64,000 nucleotides of DNA from Krasilnikoviella flava (GCF_900167525.1 NZ_FUZQ01000007.1:310001-374000); one strand, 5' to 3'; counted from the stretch's first letter, positions 18,954 through 30,323 are shown. Notes: generated by a model not told the origin, from the sequence alone. Numbers and translations are program-made.

Positions 18954-19370
18954 GTGCCCGACCTGCCCGTCTGGGCGGACGTCGTCCTGGGGCTCGTGGC
19001 CGCCCTGCTCGCCCTCTGGGCGCTGCTGGCCGTGGGCCTGCTCGTGGTGCGGCGGCGCACCGGGCGGGGGTCGCTGCGCGGGGCGGTGCGCCTGCTGCCC
19101 GACGTGCTCCGCCTGGTGCGCCGGCTCGCCGCCGACCGAACCCTCTCGCGGCGCGTGCGCGCGCTGGTCGTCGTGCTCCTCGGCTATCTGGCGATGCCGT
19201 TCGACCTCGTGCCGGACGTCATCCCGGTGCTGGGTTGGGCCGACGACGTGATCGTCGTGGTGCTGGTGCTGCGGGCCGTGGTGCGCAGCGCGGGGCCCGA
19301 CGTCGTGCGCCGGCACTGGCCGGGTACGGAGGACGGGCTCCGCGTGCTGCGGCTCCTGGTGCCGTGGTGA
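18954..19370 (+). CDS. YkvA-like (DUF1232) membrane protein
   Basis: 138 aa from GTG 18954, 8 nt after the pseudouridine synthase. A strong N-terminal membrane segment (VVLGLVAALLALWALLAVG) is followed by an Arg-rich stretch and the DUF1232 signature YLAMPFDLVPDVIPVLGWADD, with its conserved Pro, Asp and Gly residues, then a second hydrophobic segment. Function unknown. It is probably the last gene of the lspA transcript, before the hairpin upstream of dnaE. Confidence 0.8.
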   Translation: MPDLPVWADVVLGLVAALLALWALLAVGLLVVRRRTGRGSLRGAVRLLPDVLRLVRRLAADRTLSRRVRALVVVLLGYLAMPFDLVPDVIPVLGWADDVIVVVLVLRAVVRSAGPDVVRRHWPGTEDGLRVLRLLVPW

Positions 19371-19395
19371 CCGGAGCGCGACGGGCCTGTGAGAT

Positions 19396-19415
19396 CTCCC
19401 TCGGCGGGGGAGTTT
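19396..19415 (+). terminator. Small hairpin with TTT before dnaE
   Basis: CTCCC, loop TCGGCGG, GGGAG followed by TTT. A short stem, but the only clear stop signal between the DUF1232 gene and dnaE. Confidence 0.4.
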
Positions 19416-19442
19416 CCGTATGTCCCAGGGTGTATCTAGGCT
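19413..19442 (+). promoter_or_regulatory. Putative dnaE promoter, leaderless
   Basis: TTTCCG (19413-19418), 18-nt spacer, TAGGCT (19437-19442), then 6 nt to ATG 19449. Both boxes are visible here, unlike at most leaderless starts in the window. Confidence 0.55.
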
Positions 19443-19448
19443 CGCCTC

Positions 19449-22400
19449 ATGCCCGCTGAGACAGACGATTTCGTTCATCTCCACGTCCACACCGAGTACT
19501 CGATGCTCGACGGCGCGGCGCGGATGAACGACCTGTTCAGCGAGGTGTCGCGGCTCGGCCAGAAGGCCATCGCGATCACGGACCACGGATACCTGTTCGG
19601 GGCGTTCGACTTCTGGAGCACGGCGCAGAAGCACGGGGTCAAGCCGATCATCGGTGTCGAGGCGTACGTGACCCCTGGCACCAGCCGCAAGGACCGCACC
19701 AAGGTGCTGTGGGGCGAGCAGCACCAGAGGCGCGACGACGTCTCCGCGGGCGGCGCCTACACCCACATGACCCTCTGGGCCCGCGACAACGAGGGGATGC
19801 ACAACCTGTTCCGCGCGTCGTCGCTGGCGTCCCTGGAAGGCCAGATGGGCAAGTGGCCGCGCATGGACCGCGAGCTGCTCGAGACCTACGGCAAGGGCCT
19901 CATGGGCACCTCGGGCTGCCCGTCCGGCGAGGTGCAGACCCGCCTGCGGCTGGGACAGTGGGACGAGGCCGTCCGCGCGGCGGGGGAGCTGCAGGACATC
20001 CTCGGCAAGGAGAACTTCTTCGTCGAGCTGATGGACCACGGGATCGAGATCGAGTCCCGCACGTACAAGGACCTGCTGCGCCTCGCCGAGCACATCGACG
20101 CGCCGCTCGTCGCGACGAACGACCTGCACTACACCAAGCAGGACGACTCGCACTCGCACGAGGTGCTGCTCGCGGTGAACTCCGGGTCCACGCTCGACGA
20201 GCCGACCTACGACCAGGGCGGCAGCCGGTTCGCCTTCAGCGGGGACAGCTTCTACGTGCGCTCGGGCGCGGAGATGCGCCGCCTGTTCTCCGAGCTGCCG
20301 CAGGCGATCGACAACACGCTGCTCATCGCCGAGCGGTGCGAGGTCTCGTTCGACACCAAGGCGAACTACATGCCGCGGTTCCCGGTGCCGGACGGCGAGG
20401 ACGAGGTCAGCTGGTTCGTCAAGGAGGTCGAGGCCGGCCTGCGCCGCCGCTACCCCGACGGCATCGGCGACGACGTGCGCAAGCAGGCGAACTACGAGGT
20501 CGAGGTCATCATCCAGATGGGCTTCCCGGGGTACTTCCTCGTGGTGGCCGACTTCATCAACTGGGCCAAGGAGCAGGGCATCCGCGTGGGCCCGGGCCGC
20601 GGGTCGGCGGCGGGCTCGATGGTGTCGTACGTCATGGGCATCACCGAGCTCGACCCGCTCAAGCACGGCTTGATCTTCGAGCGCTTCCTCAACCCGGAGC
20701 GCGTCTCGATGCCGGACGTCGACGTGGACTTCGACGAGCGCCGGCGCTCCGAGGTGATCCGCTACGTCACCGAGAAGTACGGCGACGACCGCGTCGCGAT
20801 GATCGTCACGTACGGCTCCATCAAGGCCAAGCAGGCACTGAAGGACGGCTCGCGCGTGCTCGGCTTCCCCTTCGCGATGGGGGAGAAGCTCACCAAGGCG
20901 ATGCCGCCGGCGGTGATGGGCAAGGACATCCCGCTGTCCGGCATCTTCGACCCGAAGCACGAGCGGTACGCCGAGGCCGCGGAGTTCCGCGCGGTGCACG
21001 ACGCCGATCCCGAGGCGCAGCGCGTGGTCGAGACGGCGCGCGGCATCGAAGGCCTGAAGCGGCAGTGGGGTGTGCACGCCGCGGGCGTCATCATGTCGAG
21101 CGACCCGCTGATCGACATCATCCCGATCATGCGGCGGCCGCAGGACGGCGCGGTCATCACCCAGTTCGACTACCCGACGTCCGAGGGCCTCGGCCTCATC
21201 AAGATGGACTTCCTCGGGCTGCGCAACCTCACGATCCTCGACGACGCGCTCGAGAACATCGTCATGAACGGCAAGGAGCCGGTGGCGATCGAGACGGTGG
21301 AGCTCGACGACAAGGCCACCTACGACCTGCTGGCGCGCGGCGACACGCTCGGCGTCTTCCAGCTCGACGGCGGTGCGATGCGCTCCCTGCTGCGCCAGAT
21401 GCGCCCCGACAACTTCGAGGACGTCTCCGCCGTCATCGCCCTGTACCGTCCGGGCCCGATGGGCATGAACTCGCACATCAACTACGCCTTGCGCAAGAAC
21501 GGCCTGCAGAAGATCGAGCCGATCCACCCGGAGCTCGAGGAGCCGCTCAGTGAGGTCCTGGGCGAGACCTACGGCCTCATCGTCTACCAGGAGCAGGTGC
21601 AGCGCGCCGCGCAGATCCTCGCCGGGTACTCGCTCGGCCAGGCGGACCTGCTGCGCCGCGCGATGGGCAAGAAGAAGAAGGAGATCCTCGACAAGGAGTT
21701 CGTCCCGTTCGAGGCGGGCATGAAGGAGCGGGGCTACTCCAAGCCCGCGATCCAGGCGGTCTGGGACACCCTGGTCCCGTTCGCCGGCTACGCGTTCAAC
21801 AAGGCGCACTCCGCCGGGTACGGCGTCGTCTCGTACTGGACCGCGTACCTCAAGGCGAACTACCCGACCGAGTACATGGCCGGCCTGCTGCAGAGCGTGC
21901 GGGACGACAAGGACAAGATGGCGCTCTACCTGGGCGAGTGCCGTCGCATGCACATCACCGTGCTGCCGCCGGACGTCAACGACTCGGCGGCGAAGTTCAC
22001 CGCCGTCGGGCACGACATCCGGTTCGGGCTGACGGCGATCCGCAACGTCGGCGCCAACGTCGTGGACGCGATCATCACCGCGCGCGAGGAGAAGGGCGCG
22101 TTCACCTCGTTCACGGACTTCCTCGACAAGGTGCCGGCGGTCGTCTGCAACAAGCGCACCATCGAGTCGCTCATCAAGGCCGGTGCCTTCGACTCCCTCG
22201 GCCACCCGCGCCGCGCCCTGCTCGTGGTCCACGAGCAGGCCGTCGACTCGGTGATCTCCGTGAAGCGCAAGGAGGCCGAGGGGCAGTTCGACCTCTTCGC
22301 CGGCTTCGGCGGGGCGGAGGAGGACGCGGCGATGACCTTCGCCGTCGACGTGCCCGACCTGCCGGACTGGGACAAGAAGCAACGGCTCGCGTTCGAGCGG

Positions 22401-23003
22401 GAGATGCTCGGCCTGTACGTGTCGGACCACCCGCTGTCGGGGCTCGAGCACGTGCTGGCGCGCGCGGCGGACACGTCGATCGCTGCGCTGATGGCCGACG
22501 AGGGGCGCCAGGACGGCTCGCAGGTCACGGTCGCGGGACTGCTCACCAGTGTGCAGCGCAAGATGAGCAAGAACGGTAACCCCTGGGCGGCCGTCACGGT
22601 CGAGGACCTCGAGGGCGCCGTCGAGGTGATGTTCTTCGGCGAGACCTACCTCGCGTACTCGACGATCCTCGCGGAGGACCAGGTCGTCACCCTGCGCGGC
22701 CGCGTGCGGCGCCGCGACGACCAGATGCAGCTGCAGGCGATGGAGGTGTCGCTGCCGGACACGTCCGCCGTCGCCGACGCGCCCGTGCTGGTCACCGTGC
22801 CGCACACCCGGTGCGTCGAGCCGGTGATGGTGCGGTTGCGCGAGGTGCTCGCCACGCACCCGGGATCGGCGGAGGTGCACGTGAGCGTCGCGGAGCCGGG
22901 CAAGCGGACGGTGGTGCGCGCGGCGGACACGCTGCGCGTCGAGAAGTCGCCCGCGCTGTTCGGCGACCTCAAGGCCCTCCTCGGACCGAGCTGCCTCTCA
23001 TGA
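19449..23003 (+). CDS. dnaE: DNA polymerase III alpha subunit DnaE
   Basis: Replicative DNA polymerase (C-family), 1184 aa. The N-terminal PHP domain starts at once (HLHVHTEYSMLDGAARM); the palm has PDVDVDFDERRR with the catalytic Asp pair, GRGSAAGSMVSY is the fingers/palm core and YQEQV marks the later polymerase domain. A helix-hairpin-helix and an OB fold (QVTVAGLLTSVQRKMSKNG) lie in the C-terminal third. Features fit DnaE1, the main polymerase, rather than the mutagenic ImuC/DnaE2. The stop overlaps the Nudix gene start (ATGA). Confidence 0.97.
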   Translation: MPAETDDFVHLHVHTEYSMLDGAARMNDLFSEVSRLGQKAIAITDHGYLFGAFDFWSTAQKHGVKPIIGVEAYVTPGTSRKDRTKVLWGEQHQRRDDVSAGGAYTHMTLWARDNEGMHNLFRASSLASLEGQMGKWPRMDRELLETYGKGLMGTSGCPSGEVQTRLRLGQWDEAVRAAGELQDILGKENFFVELMDHGIEIESRTYKDLLRLAEHIDAPLVATNDLHYTKQDDSHSHEVLLAVNSGSTLDEPTYDQGGSRFAFSGDSFYVRSGAEMRRLFSELPQAIDNTLLIAERCEVSFDTKANYMPRFPVPDGEDEVSWFVKEVEAGLRRRYPDGIGDDVRKQANYEVEVIIQMGFPGYFLVVADFINWAKEQGIRVGPGRGSAAGSMVSYVMGITELDPLKHGLIFERFLNPERVSMPDVDVDFDERRRSEVIRYVTEKYGDDRVAMIVTYGSIKAKQALKDGSRVLGFPFAMGEKLTKAMPPAVMGKDIPLSGIFDPKHERYAEAAEFRAVHDADPEAQRVVETARGIEGLKRQWGVHAAGVIMSSDPLIDIIPIMRRPQDGAVITQFDYPTSEGLGLIKMDFLGLRNLTILDDALENIVMNGKEPVAIETVELDDKATYDLLARGDTLGVFQLDGGAMRSLLRQMRPDNFEDVSAVIALYRPGPMGMNSHINYALRKNGLQKIEPIHPELEEPLSEVLGETYGLIVYQEQVQRAAQILAGYSLGQADLLRRAMGKKKKEILDKEFVPFEAGMKERGYSKPAIQAVWDTLVPFAGYAFNKAHSAGYGVVSYWTAYLKANYPTEYMAGLLQSVRDDKDKMALYLGECRRMHITVLPPDVNDSAAKFTAVGHDIRFGLTAIRNVGANVVDAIITAREEKGAFTSFTDFLDKVPAVVCNKRTIESLIKAGAFDSLGHPRRALLVVHEQAVDSVISVKRKEAEGQFDLFAGFGGAEEDAAMTFAVDVPDLPDWDKKQRLAFEREMLGLYVSDHPLSGLEHVLARAADTSIAALMADEGRQDGSQVTVAGLLTSVQRKMSKNGNPWAAVTVEDLEGAVEVMFFGETYLAYSTILAEDQVVTLRGRVRRRDDQMQLQAMEVSLPDTSAVADAPVLVTVPHTRCVEPVMVRLREVLATHPGSAEVHVSVAEPGKRTVVRAADTLRVEKSPALFGDLKALLGPSCLS

Positions 23004-23533
23004 CCGGGCCGACGTCGGCCAGCCCGGTCCAGCCCTCCGCCGGGTCGTGGGACGACGGCTCCGCGGACCACCGCTTCCGGGTGGTGCCCGCGGCGTACGT
23101 CTACCTGCGTCGCGAGGGCCAGGTGCTGCTGCAACTGCGGCAGGGCACGGGGTTCATGGACGGGCACTGGGCCGCCGCGGCGGCCGGGCACGTGGAGCCC
23201 GGGGAGTCCGTCGTCGGCGCGGCCGTGCGCGAGGCGCGCGAGGAGCTCGGGGTCGTGATCGACCCGGCGGACCTCGTCCCGGTCACGACGATGCACCGCG
23301 GGCTTCCCGGCGGCCCGGCGCTGGAGCAGCGGGTCGACTTCTTCTTCACGGCGACGCGCTGGTCGCGCAGCCCGGAGATCCGCGAGCCGGGCAAGGTCGC
23401 CGACCTGCGGTGGTTCCCGTTCGTCGCGCTGCCGGAGCCCGTGGTGCCGCACGAGCTGGTGGTGCTGCGCGCCCTGCACGACGAGGGCCGGCACGGCACC
23501 CGGGTGCCGCCGATCCTCACCGACGGCTTCTGA
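23000..23533 (+). CDS. Nudix hydrolase
   Basis: 177 aa. A full Nudix box (GHVEPGESVVGAAVREAREE, continuing LGV) near residues 63-85 shows a metal-dependent nucleoside diphosphate-X pyrophosphatase; the substrate is unknown. ATG 23000 lies within the dnaE stop (ATGA), giving coupled translation. A house-cleaning role, such as hydrolysing oxidised nucleotides near the replicative polymerase, is possible but not shown by sequence. IPP isomerase-like Nudix proteins are an alternative, though the length is short for them. Confidence 0.85.
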   Translation: MTGPTSASPVQPSAGSWDDGSADHRFRVVPAAYVYLRREGQVLLQLRQGTGFMDGHWAAAAAGHVEPGESVVGAAVREAREELGVVIDPADLVPVTTMHRGLPGGPALEQRVDFFFTATRWSRSPEIREPGKVADLRWFPFVALPEPVVPHELVVLRALHDEGRHGTRVPPILTDGF

Positions 23534-23558
23534 GAGCCGGCTCCTGCTGGGGCCGTCG

Positions 23559-23564
23559 TAGGCT
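23559..23564 (+). promoter_or_regulatory. Putative -10 box (TAGGCT), leaderless start at 23571
   Basis: TAGGCT, 6 nt, GTG 23571. Confidence 0.5.
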
Positions 23565-23570
23565 CGGGGC

Positions 23571-23975
23571 GTGTTCCGCCTCAACCCCGAGCAGCTCGTG
23601 TTCGTCACCGAGCGCCATCTCGCCACCCTGACGACGCTGCGCGCCGACGGCAGCCCGCACGTCGTCCCCGTCGCCTTCACCTGGGACACGGACGCGGGCG
23701 TCGCGCGGACCACGGCGCGCCGCTCGTCGACCAAGGTGGCCAACGCGCGGCGGGCGGCGGCGGACGGGAGCCGTCCCCGCGCCGCGCTGTGCCAGGTGGA
23801 CGGCGGCCGGTGGCTGACGCTCGAGGGCACGATCGAGGTGAGCGAGGACCCGGACGAGGTGGCGGACGCCGTCGTGCGGTACACGAAGCGCTATCGCCCG
23901 CTGGAGCACGACCCCGAGCGCGTGGTCCTGCGCCTCACCCCGGACCGCGCGATGGCCTCCACCTACATGGCGTGA
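23571..23975 (+). CDS. Split-barrel (PPOX-class) F420- or FMN-dependent oxidoreductase
   Basis: 134 aa, single split-barrel domain of the pyridoxamine-phosphate-oxidase-like group. The opening LATLTTLRADGSPHVVPVAF is the usual first strand pair that holds the flavin or F420 phosphate, and KVANARRAAADG follows. In actinobacteria such short proteins mostly use F420. The substrate is unknown. It converges on the S4-protein gene, with a terminator-like hairpin between. Confidence 0.75.
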   Translation: MFRLNPEQLVFVTERHLATLTTLRADGSPHVVPVAFTWDTDAGVARTTARRSSTKVANARRAAADGSRPRAALCQVDGGRWLTLEGTIEVSEDPDEVADAVVRYTKRYRPLEHDPERVVLRLTPDRAMASTYMA

Positions 23976-23978
23976 GGC

Positions 23979-24013
23979 CGGCGGCCCCGTCGCAGGACCG
24001 CCGCGGGCCGCCG
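23979..24013. terminator. Hairpin between two convergent genes
   Basis: CGGCGGCCC (23979-23987) and GGGCCGCCG (24005-24013), perfect 9-bp arms with a 17-nt loop. Probable bidirectional terminator. Confidence 0.5.
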
Positions 24014-24027
24014 CGGCGCCGGTCGCG

Positions 24028-24255
24028 TCAGGCCACGACGGCGGACTCGTCGCCCTCGGGCTGGGACACCGTCACCCGGTCGCCGCGGACCAGCTGACGG
24101 CCGCGGCGGGTCTCGGGCTCCTCGTTGACCCGGACCTCGCCGTCGGCCACCAGGTCGCGGGCGTGGGTGCCGGACTCCGCGAGACCGGCCAGCTTGAGGA
24201 ACTGACCCAGCCGGATCACGTCGTCGCGGATGGGGACCTCGATCGGGGCGCTCAT
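24028..24255 (-). CDS. Small S4-domain RNA-binding protein
   Basis: 75 aa made almost wholly of one S4 domain (IRLGQFLKLAGLAESGTHAR, then DLVADGEVRVNEE and RGRQLVRGDRV). Similar to YbcJ/YaaA-type proteins, for which RNA binding is established but the target is mostly unknown. ATG at 24255. It lies downstream of the transporter operon on the same strand, separated from the cyclodeaminase gene by 54 nt. Confidence 0.85.
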   Translation of the reverse strand: MSAPIEVPIRDDVIRLGQFLKLAGLAESGTHARDLVADGEVRVNEEPETRRGRQLVRGDRVTVSQPEGDESAVVA

Positions 24256-24309
24256 GGCCCCATTGTCCGCCCTTGTGGGCGGCGCCCCGTCGCCACGCGT
24301 CGCCGCGGG

Positions 24310-25380
24310 TCAGGCGGCCAGGTCGACCGCGACGCCCCGGCCCGTCGCGCGCGCCCGCTCGACGAGCACGGCGCCGAGCGCGACGTCGAGCAGGCCCAGC
24401 CCGACGGAGTCGAAGAGGGTGACCTCGTCCGGTGCGCGGCGACCGGTCTCGCGGCCGGTCACGACGTCCCCGAGCTCGAGGCGGCACGCGTCGGTGTCGA
24501 TGGCTCCCTCGGCGATGGCGAGGAGCGCGTCGCCGGACTCGTGCAGCGCGGTCGCCACGGAGTCGACCACGACGCGGGAGCGCGCCATGGCGGCTCCGTC
24601 CACCTCGCGGTGGTCGGGCCGGGGAGGTGCGCCGACGACGTTCACGTGCAGGCCCGGCGTGAACCACGCACCCTGGACGAGGGGGTCGCGGGCGGGCGTC
24701 AGCGTGCACACGATGTCGGCGGGCCGGACTGCCGCCTCCGGCGAACCGACCGCTTCCACGGTCAGGTCCGGCCGGTGCTCGGCGACCAGCGCGGCGAACG
24801 CCGCGACGCGCTCCGCCGTGCGGGACCAGACGAGGACGCGCTCGAGAGGGCGGACCTCGGCCAGCGCGCGCACGTGCTCGAGCGCCAGCGCGCCCGCGCC
24901 GACGAGGCCGAGCACTCGGGCGTCCTCGTGTGCCAGCCACCGGGTCGCCACGGCGCTCGCCGCCGCCGTGCGCAGCCGGGTGGGGACTGCGCCGTCGAGC
25001 ACCGCGACGGGGGCGCCCGTGACGGAGTCGACGAGCACCAGGACGGACCGCTGGGCCGGCAGGCCGCGGTCGCGGTTGCCGGGGACGTCGGCGAGCAGCT
25101 TCGAGCCGGCGAGGCCGGCCCGGCCTGAGACGGCGGTCATGGGCAGGAAGTGCGCGGCCGGGTCGAGCGCCGCGACGGTGAGCGGCGCCTGGGCGGCGAC
25201 CCGGTCGGCGAGGTCGGCGAAGGCCTGCTCGACGAGATCGACCACCTCCCCGGGCGTGACCAGCCCGGTGAGGTCGGAACGGGAGAGGACGAGAGGCACG
25301 GGCGCTCCAGCGAGGTCGGTGGGGAGGTCGGAGGTGGGGGCGATGTCGGGGCCGGCGCGGCATGGCGTGACGGCGCTCAT
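24310..25380 (-). CDS. Ornithine cyclodeaminase / mu-crystallin family protein
   Basis: 356 aa. NAD(P)-dependent family that cyclises ornithine to proline or reduces cyclic ketimines and related imines. Visible features are the substrate-side GSKLLADVPGN with its Lys, RTAAASAVATRWLA, the dinucleotide-binding GLVGAGALALEHV and the family FDSVGLGLLDVA. ATG 25380 overlaps the permease stop in ATGA, so it is made with the ABC importer. It may act on the imported compound; substrate is not deducible. A GTG about 30 residues in is an alternative start. Confidence 0.82.
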   Translation of the reverse strand: MSAVTPCRAGPDIAPTSDLPTDLAGAPVPLVLSRSDLTGLVTPGEVVDLVEQAFADLADRVAAQAPLTVAALDPAAHFLPMTAVSGRAGLAGSKLLADVPGNRDRGLPAQRSVLVLVDSVTGAPVAVLDGAVPTRLRTAAASAVATRWLAHEDARVLGLVGAGALALEHVRALAEVRPLERVLVWSRTAERVAAFAALVAEHRPDLTVEAVGSPEAAVRPADIVCTLTPARDPLVQGAWFTPGLHVNVVGAPPRPDHREVDGAAMARSRVVVDSVATALHESGDALLAIAEGAIDTDACRLELGDVVTGRETGRRAPDEVTLFDSVGLGLLDVALGAVLVERARATGRGVAVDLAA

Positions 25381-26303
25381 GCCGTGCGCCCGAGCCGGAC
25401 GAAGGGCGTGGTGAGGCCCGACGGCGGGCGGCTGTGGGTGACGAGCCCGGCGACGGCCAGCAGGGCGAGGACGTACGGCAGCATGACGAGCAGCGCGAAC
25501 GGCACGTCCACCCCCAGCGCGGGAAGCGTGAACTGCAGCGCCTGCGCCAGCCCGAAGACCAGGGCCGCGACGGCGACGCCGACGGGGCGCCAGCTCCCGG
25601 CGATCACGGCCACGACCGCGAGGTAGCCGGCACCTGCCGTCATGTTGTCCGTGAAGGTGTGCACCTCCGCGAGGGCCAGCTGGGTGCCCGCGAGCCCGGA
25701 CAGCACCCCGACGACGAGCACCGCCAGGAACCTGACGCGCCGCACCGGGACCCCCGCGCGGTCGGCGCTCGCCGCGTCCTCGCCGACGGCGCTCAGGGCG
25801 ATGCCCCACGTCGTGCGGCGCGACGTGAGGAAGCCGAGCCCGACGACCACCGCCAGCAGGACGTACGCGAGGCCGGTCTGCTGGAACAGCGCGGGTCCGA
25901 GGACGGGGAGGTCGGAGAGCCAGGGCACCGCGACCCGGTCGAAGCCGGGGACGACGGTCCCGCGCTCGAGGAGCAGGCGGGCGCCGAAGGTGGTGCCGGC
26001 GAGCGCGAGCGCGTTCGCGGCGATGCCGGTGACGATCTGGTCCGCGCGCAGGACGACGCTCAGGAGGGCCTGCAGGAGCCCGGCCAAGAGCCCCGCAGCG
26101 GCGCCGCAGGCGACGCCGACCAGGGCGGACCCCGTGGTGGTGGCCCCGACGACGGACGCGAAGGCGCCGGTGAGCATCATGCCCTCGACGCTCATGGTCA
26201 GGACGCCCGACCGCTCGCCCACGAGCTCACCGCTCGCGGCGACGAGGACGGGGACGGCCAGGGCGACGCCTGCGGCGAGCAGGTCGGTGAGGGTGTCGAT
26301 CAC
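25377..26303 (-). CDS. ABC importer permease, second subunit (YufQ/BmpB-system type)
   Basis: 308 aa inner-membrane subunit of the BPD-transp-2 family used by simple sugar and nucleoside importers. About eight hydrophobic segments. Typical stretches are ERSGVLTMSVEGMMLTGAF near the N-terminus, LRADQIVTGIAANALALAGT, and GAGYLAVVAVIAGSWRPVG. GTG 26303 overlaps the stop of the first permease (GTGA). The heterodimeric permease pair with one double ATPase is the known layout of BMP-type nucleoside transporters. Confidence 0.88.
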   Translation of the reverse strand: MIDTLTDLLAAGVALAVPVLVAASGELVGERSGVLTMSVEGMMLTGAFASVVGATTTGSALVGVACGAAAGLLAGLLQALLSVVLRADQIVTGIAANALALAGTTFGARLLLERGTVVPGFDRVAVPWLSDLPVLGPALFQQTGLAYVLLAVVVGLGFLTSRRTTWGIALSAVGEDAASADRAGVPVRRVRFLAVLVVGVLSGLAGTQLALAEVHTFTDNMTAGAGYLAVVAVIAGSWRPVGVAVAALVFGLAQALQFTLPALGVDVPFALLVMLPYVLALLAVAGLVTHSRPPSGLTTPFVRLGRTA

Positions 26304-27558
26304 GGGGTCGCCTCCGCTCGGGGGGACGTCGGGTCGGGGCGGTGCGCGCGCCGTGGCCGGGCCGCGCGGACGGCCCAGATCGCGGTGCCGGCGATGCCGA
26401 GGATGAGGAGGCTCTCCGCGACCTGCGTGAGCGACGCGGGGACCCCGGCGGCGAGCTGCAGGTTGATACCGCCCGACACGAGGAAGCCGAGCGCGGTCGC
26501 CACGGCCACCGCGGCGGCGCACGACCCGCGCGCCAGCAGACCCACGACGAGGCCGGAGAACCCGTACCCCGACGAGATGCCGTCGTCGAGCACGTGCGGC
26601 GCGGAAGCGACGAGGACGCCGCCGGCGACCCCCGCGGCAGCCCCGGCGCCGGTCAGGGCGGAGAACCGGAGCCGGTCGACGCCCAGCCCCAGGCGGTGCG
26701 CCGCGGGCCGGGACAGCCCGACGGCCGCCAGCCGGATGCCGGTTCCGGTGCGATGCAGGACGAGCGCCACGACTCCCGCCGCGGCGAGCGCGAGCACCGG
26801 CGCGACGGTGGCGGGCGAGCCCGGGATCCCCAGGAGCGGCAGGTGCGCCGCCTCCACGAGCGGAGCGGACTGCGGGAGGGTCTCCGAGCTGGTCACGGGC
26901 TGGCGCAGGAGCGCCTCCTCGTGCACGGCGAGGACGAGGACGGCGGCACCGACGAAGTTGAGCAGCAGCGTGGTGATGACCTCGCTCACCCCGCGCCGGA
27001 CGGCGAGCCAGGCGGCGATCGCCGCCCATCCTGCGCCACCGGCGGCGGCGGCGAGCAGGACGAGGGGCAGGGCCAGGGCCGGGGGCACGCTCGGCGGCAG
27101 GGCGGTGCCGACCGCGGTGGCGGCGACCGCCCCCACGCAGATCTGGCCCTCGCCGCCCACGTTGACCAGGCCCGCGCGGTGCGCGAGGAGGAACCCGGCG
27201 GCCACCAGGAGCAGGACCGCCGCGGTGTTGACGGCCGAGCCGATCGCGTACGGGGTCCCGACCATCCCGTCCCAGAGGGCCGCGGCCGCCTCGGCGGGCG
27301 GCGCGCCGGCGAGCGCGGCGAGCACGGCGCTGACCGCCAGGGCTCCGGCGACGGCCGCGGTCGGGACGAGGACGGGTGCCAGGTCGCGGAGCCGGGCCGC
27401 CGGTCCGCCCGGGCGAGAAGCGGTCGGCGAGCTCGGTGACCCGGGTGGCGGTGCGGGTCGTGTCTCGGGTGGTGACGGGGGTGGCGACGCGGGCGGCGAC
27501 CCCGGCTCGGGCTGCCCCGGGGCGCCCTGCGCGGCGGCGGTGGCTCGTGCGGCGAGGG

Positions 27559-27562
<4 letters not shown>
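26300..27562 (-). CDS. ABC importer permease, first subunit (YufP type)
   Basis: 420 aa. The first 50 residues are Pro/Ser/Gly-rich and look disordered, which is unusual for the family; the membrane part begins near DLAPVLVPTAAVAGAL. Family features are LAHRAGLVNVGGEGQICVGA, the RRGVSEVITTLLLNF loop and GYGFSGLVVGLLAR. ATG 27562 overlaps the ATPase stop (ATGA). A shorter protein starting later is possible, but the coupling favours this start. Confidence 0.86.
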
Positions 27563-29187
<1,625 letters not shown>

Positions 29188-29270
29188 GGGACCTCCTGGG
29201 CGGGTGGGCGGTGTGGTGCCGGGCGGGTGGCCGGGGCAGTGGCCGGGCGGACGGACCGGAGGAAGGCCCG

Positions 29271-30323
29271 TCAGTACGGGGTGACGTCGCCGCCGGCGAC
29301 GGAGTCGGTGATCGTCGCGAGCGCGTCCGCGATCTCGGGGTCGTCGTCGCACAGCACGAACTCGGTGCCGCCGCGCTCGGACGTCAGCCCGAACGGCACC
29401 TGCGCCGCTTCCCACGTGCCGTCCAGGACGGACTGCACGGCGTACTCGACCTCCGTGCCGATGTCCGTGCGGACGTACCCGGCGTACGGCGCGGTGCACT
29501 CGCCGGGGATCGGGCCGCCGATCATCGCGGCGCCCGCGTCGTCCGCGGCCTGCTCGATGCCCTGCTTGCCGAGGTTGACGATCTGCCCCACGACGTCGAC
29601 GCCGACGCCGAAGTTCGCCGCGGCGGCCTGCTTCGCCTTCGCCGGGTCGTTGAAGTCGCCGAGGAACTGCGGCGTCACCACCGTGGTGCCGGGGACGGCG
29701 GCCTCGGCGCCGTTCGCGAAGGCGGCGGAGGCGTTGACGATGGCGGGCAGCTCGACGCCGCCGATGAACCCGATCTTCCCGGTGGACGACGACAGGGCGG
29801 CGACGGCGCCCGAGAGGTACTCGGCCTCGGCCTGCTGCGGGTCGTAGTAGGCGAGGTTCTCGAGCGGCTCCGCGTCGGCCGGGCCGCCGATCTCGACGAA
29901 GGTGACGTCGGGGAACTGCGGGGCCACCTTGCGCAGGTCGGCGTCGGTCTGCCCGCCCACGGAGATCACGAGGTCGGAGCCCCCGGCGAGCCGCACCAGG
30001 GTCTGCTCGTAGTCGGCCGCGGCGACCTCCTCCACGAACGACATGTCGACCTCGTCGCCCAGCTCCTCCTCGACGCGCTGGTACCCCAGGTACGCCGACT
30101 GCATGAACCCGGTGTCCGAGGTCGAACCGGGCAGGAACACGCCCACGGCCAGCGGGCCGTCGGCCGTCGGGTCGGTGCCGGAGGCCGCGGGGGTGCCGCA
30201 CGCCGTGAGGGCGAGCAGCCCGGCGGTGCCGAGTGCGACGGCCCGGACCTGGGGGGTCGGTGCCCCGGGGCGTGGCCGGGTGCGGTGGGTACGGGGACCG
30301 GTGCCGGGTCGGGGGCTGCGCAT
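29271..30323 (-). CDS. BMP-family substrate-binding lipoprotein
   Basis: 350 aa. The signal peptide has a twin-basic, Arg-rich start and a lipobox LTAC at about residues 39-42; the mature protein is lipid-anchored outside the membrane. The Bmp/PnrA fold is shown by LAVGVFLPGSTSDTGFMQSA, GSDLVISVGGQTDADL and STGKIGFIGGVELP. Known family members bind purine nucleosides, but others differ, so the ligand is open. ATG 30323 has GGAGG 6 nt upstream. The operator at 30341-30358 lies directly before it. Confidence 0.9.
   Translation of the reverse strand: MRSPRPGTGPRTHRTRPRPGAPTPQVRAVALGTAGLLALTACGTPAASGTDPTADGPLAVGVFLPGSTSDTGFMQSAYLGYQRVEEELGDEVDMSFVEEVAAADYEQTLVRLAGGSDLVISVGGQTDADLRKVAPQFPDVTFVEIGGPADAEPLENLAYYDPQQAEAEYLSGAVAALSSSTGKIGFIGGVELPAIVNASAAFANGAEAAVPGTTVVTPQFLGDFNDPAKAKQAAAANFGVGVDVVGQIVNLGKQGIEQAADDAGAAMIGGPIPGECTAPYAGYVRTDIGTEVEYAVQSVLDGTWEAAQVPFGLTSERGGTEFVLCDDDPEIADALATITDSVAGGDVTPY

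Noticed and set aside
18936-22880. A very long open frame on the minus strand opposite dnaE
   Set aside because: It is a mirror of GC-rich codon use: low-complexity His/Arg/Val-rich translation, no family motifs, fully antisense to an unmistakable DnaE.
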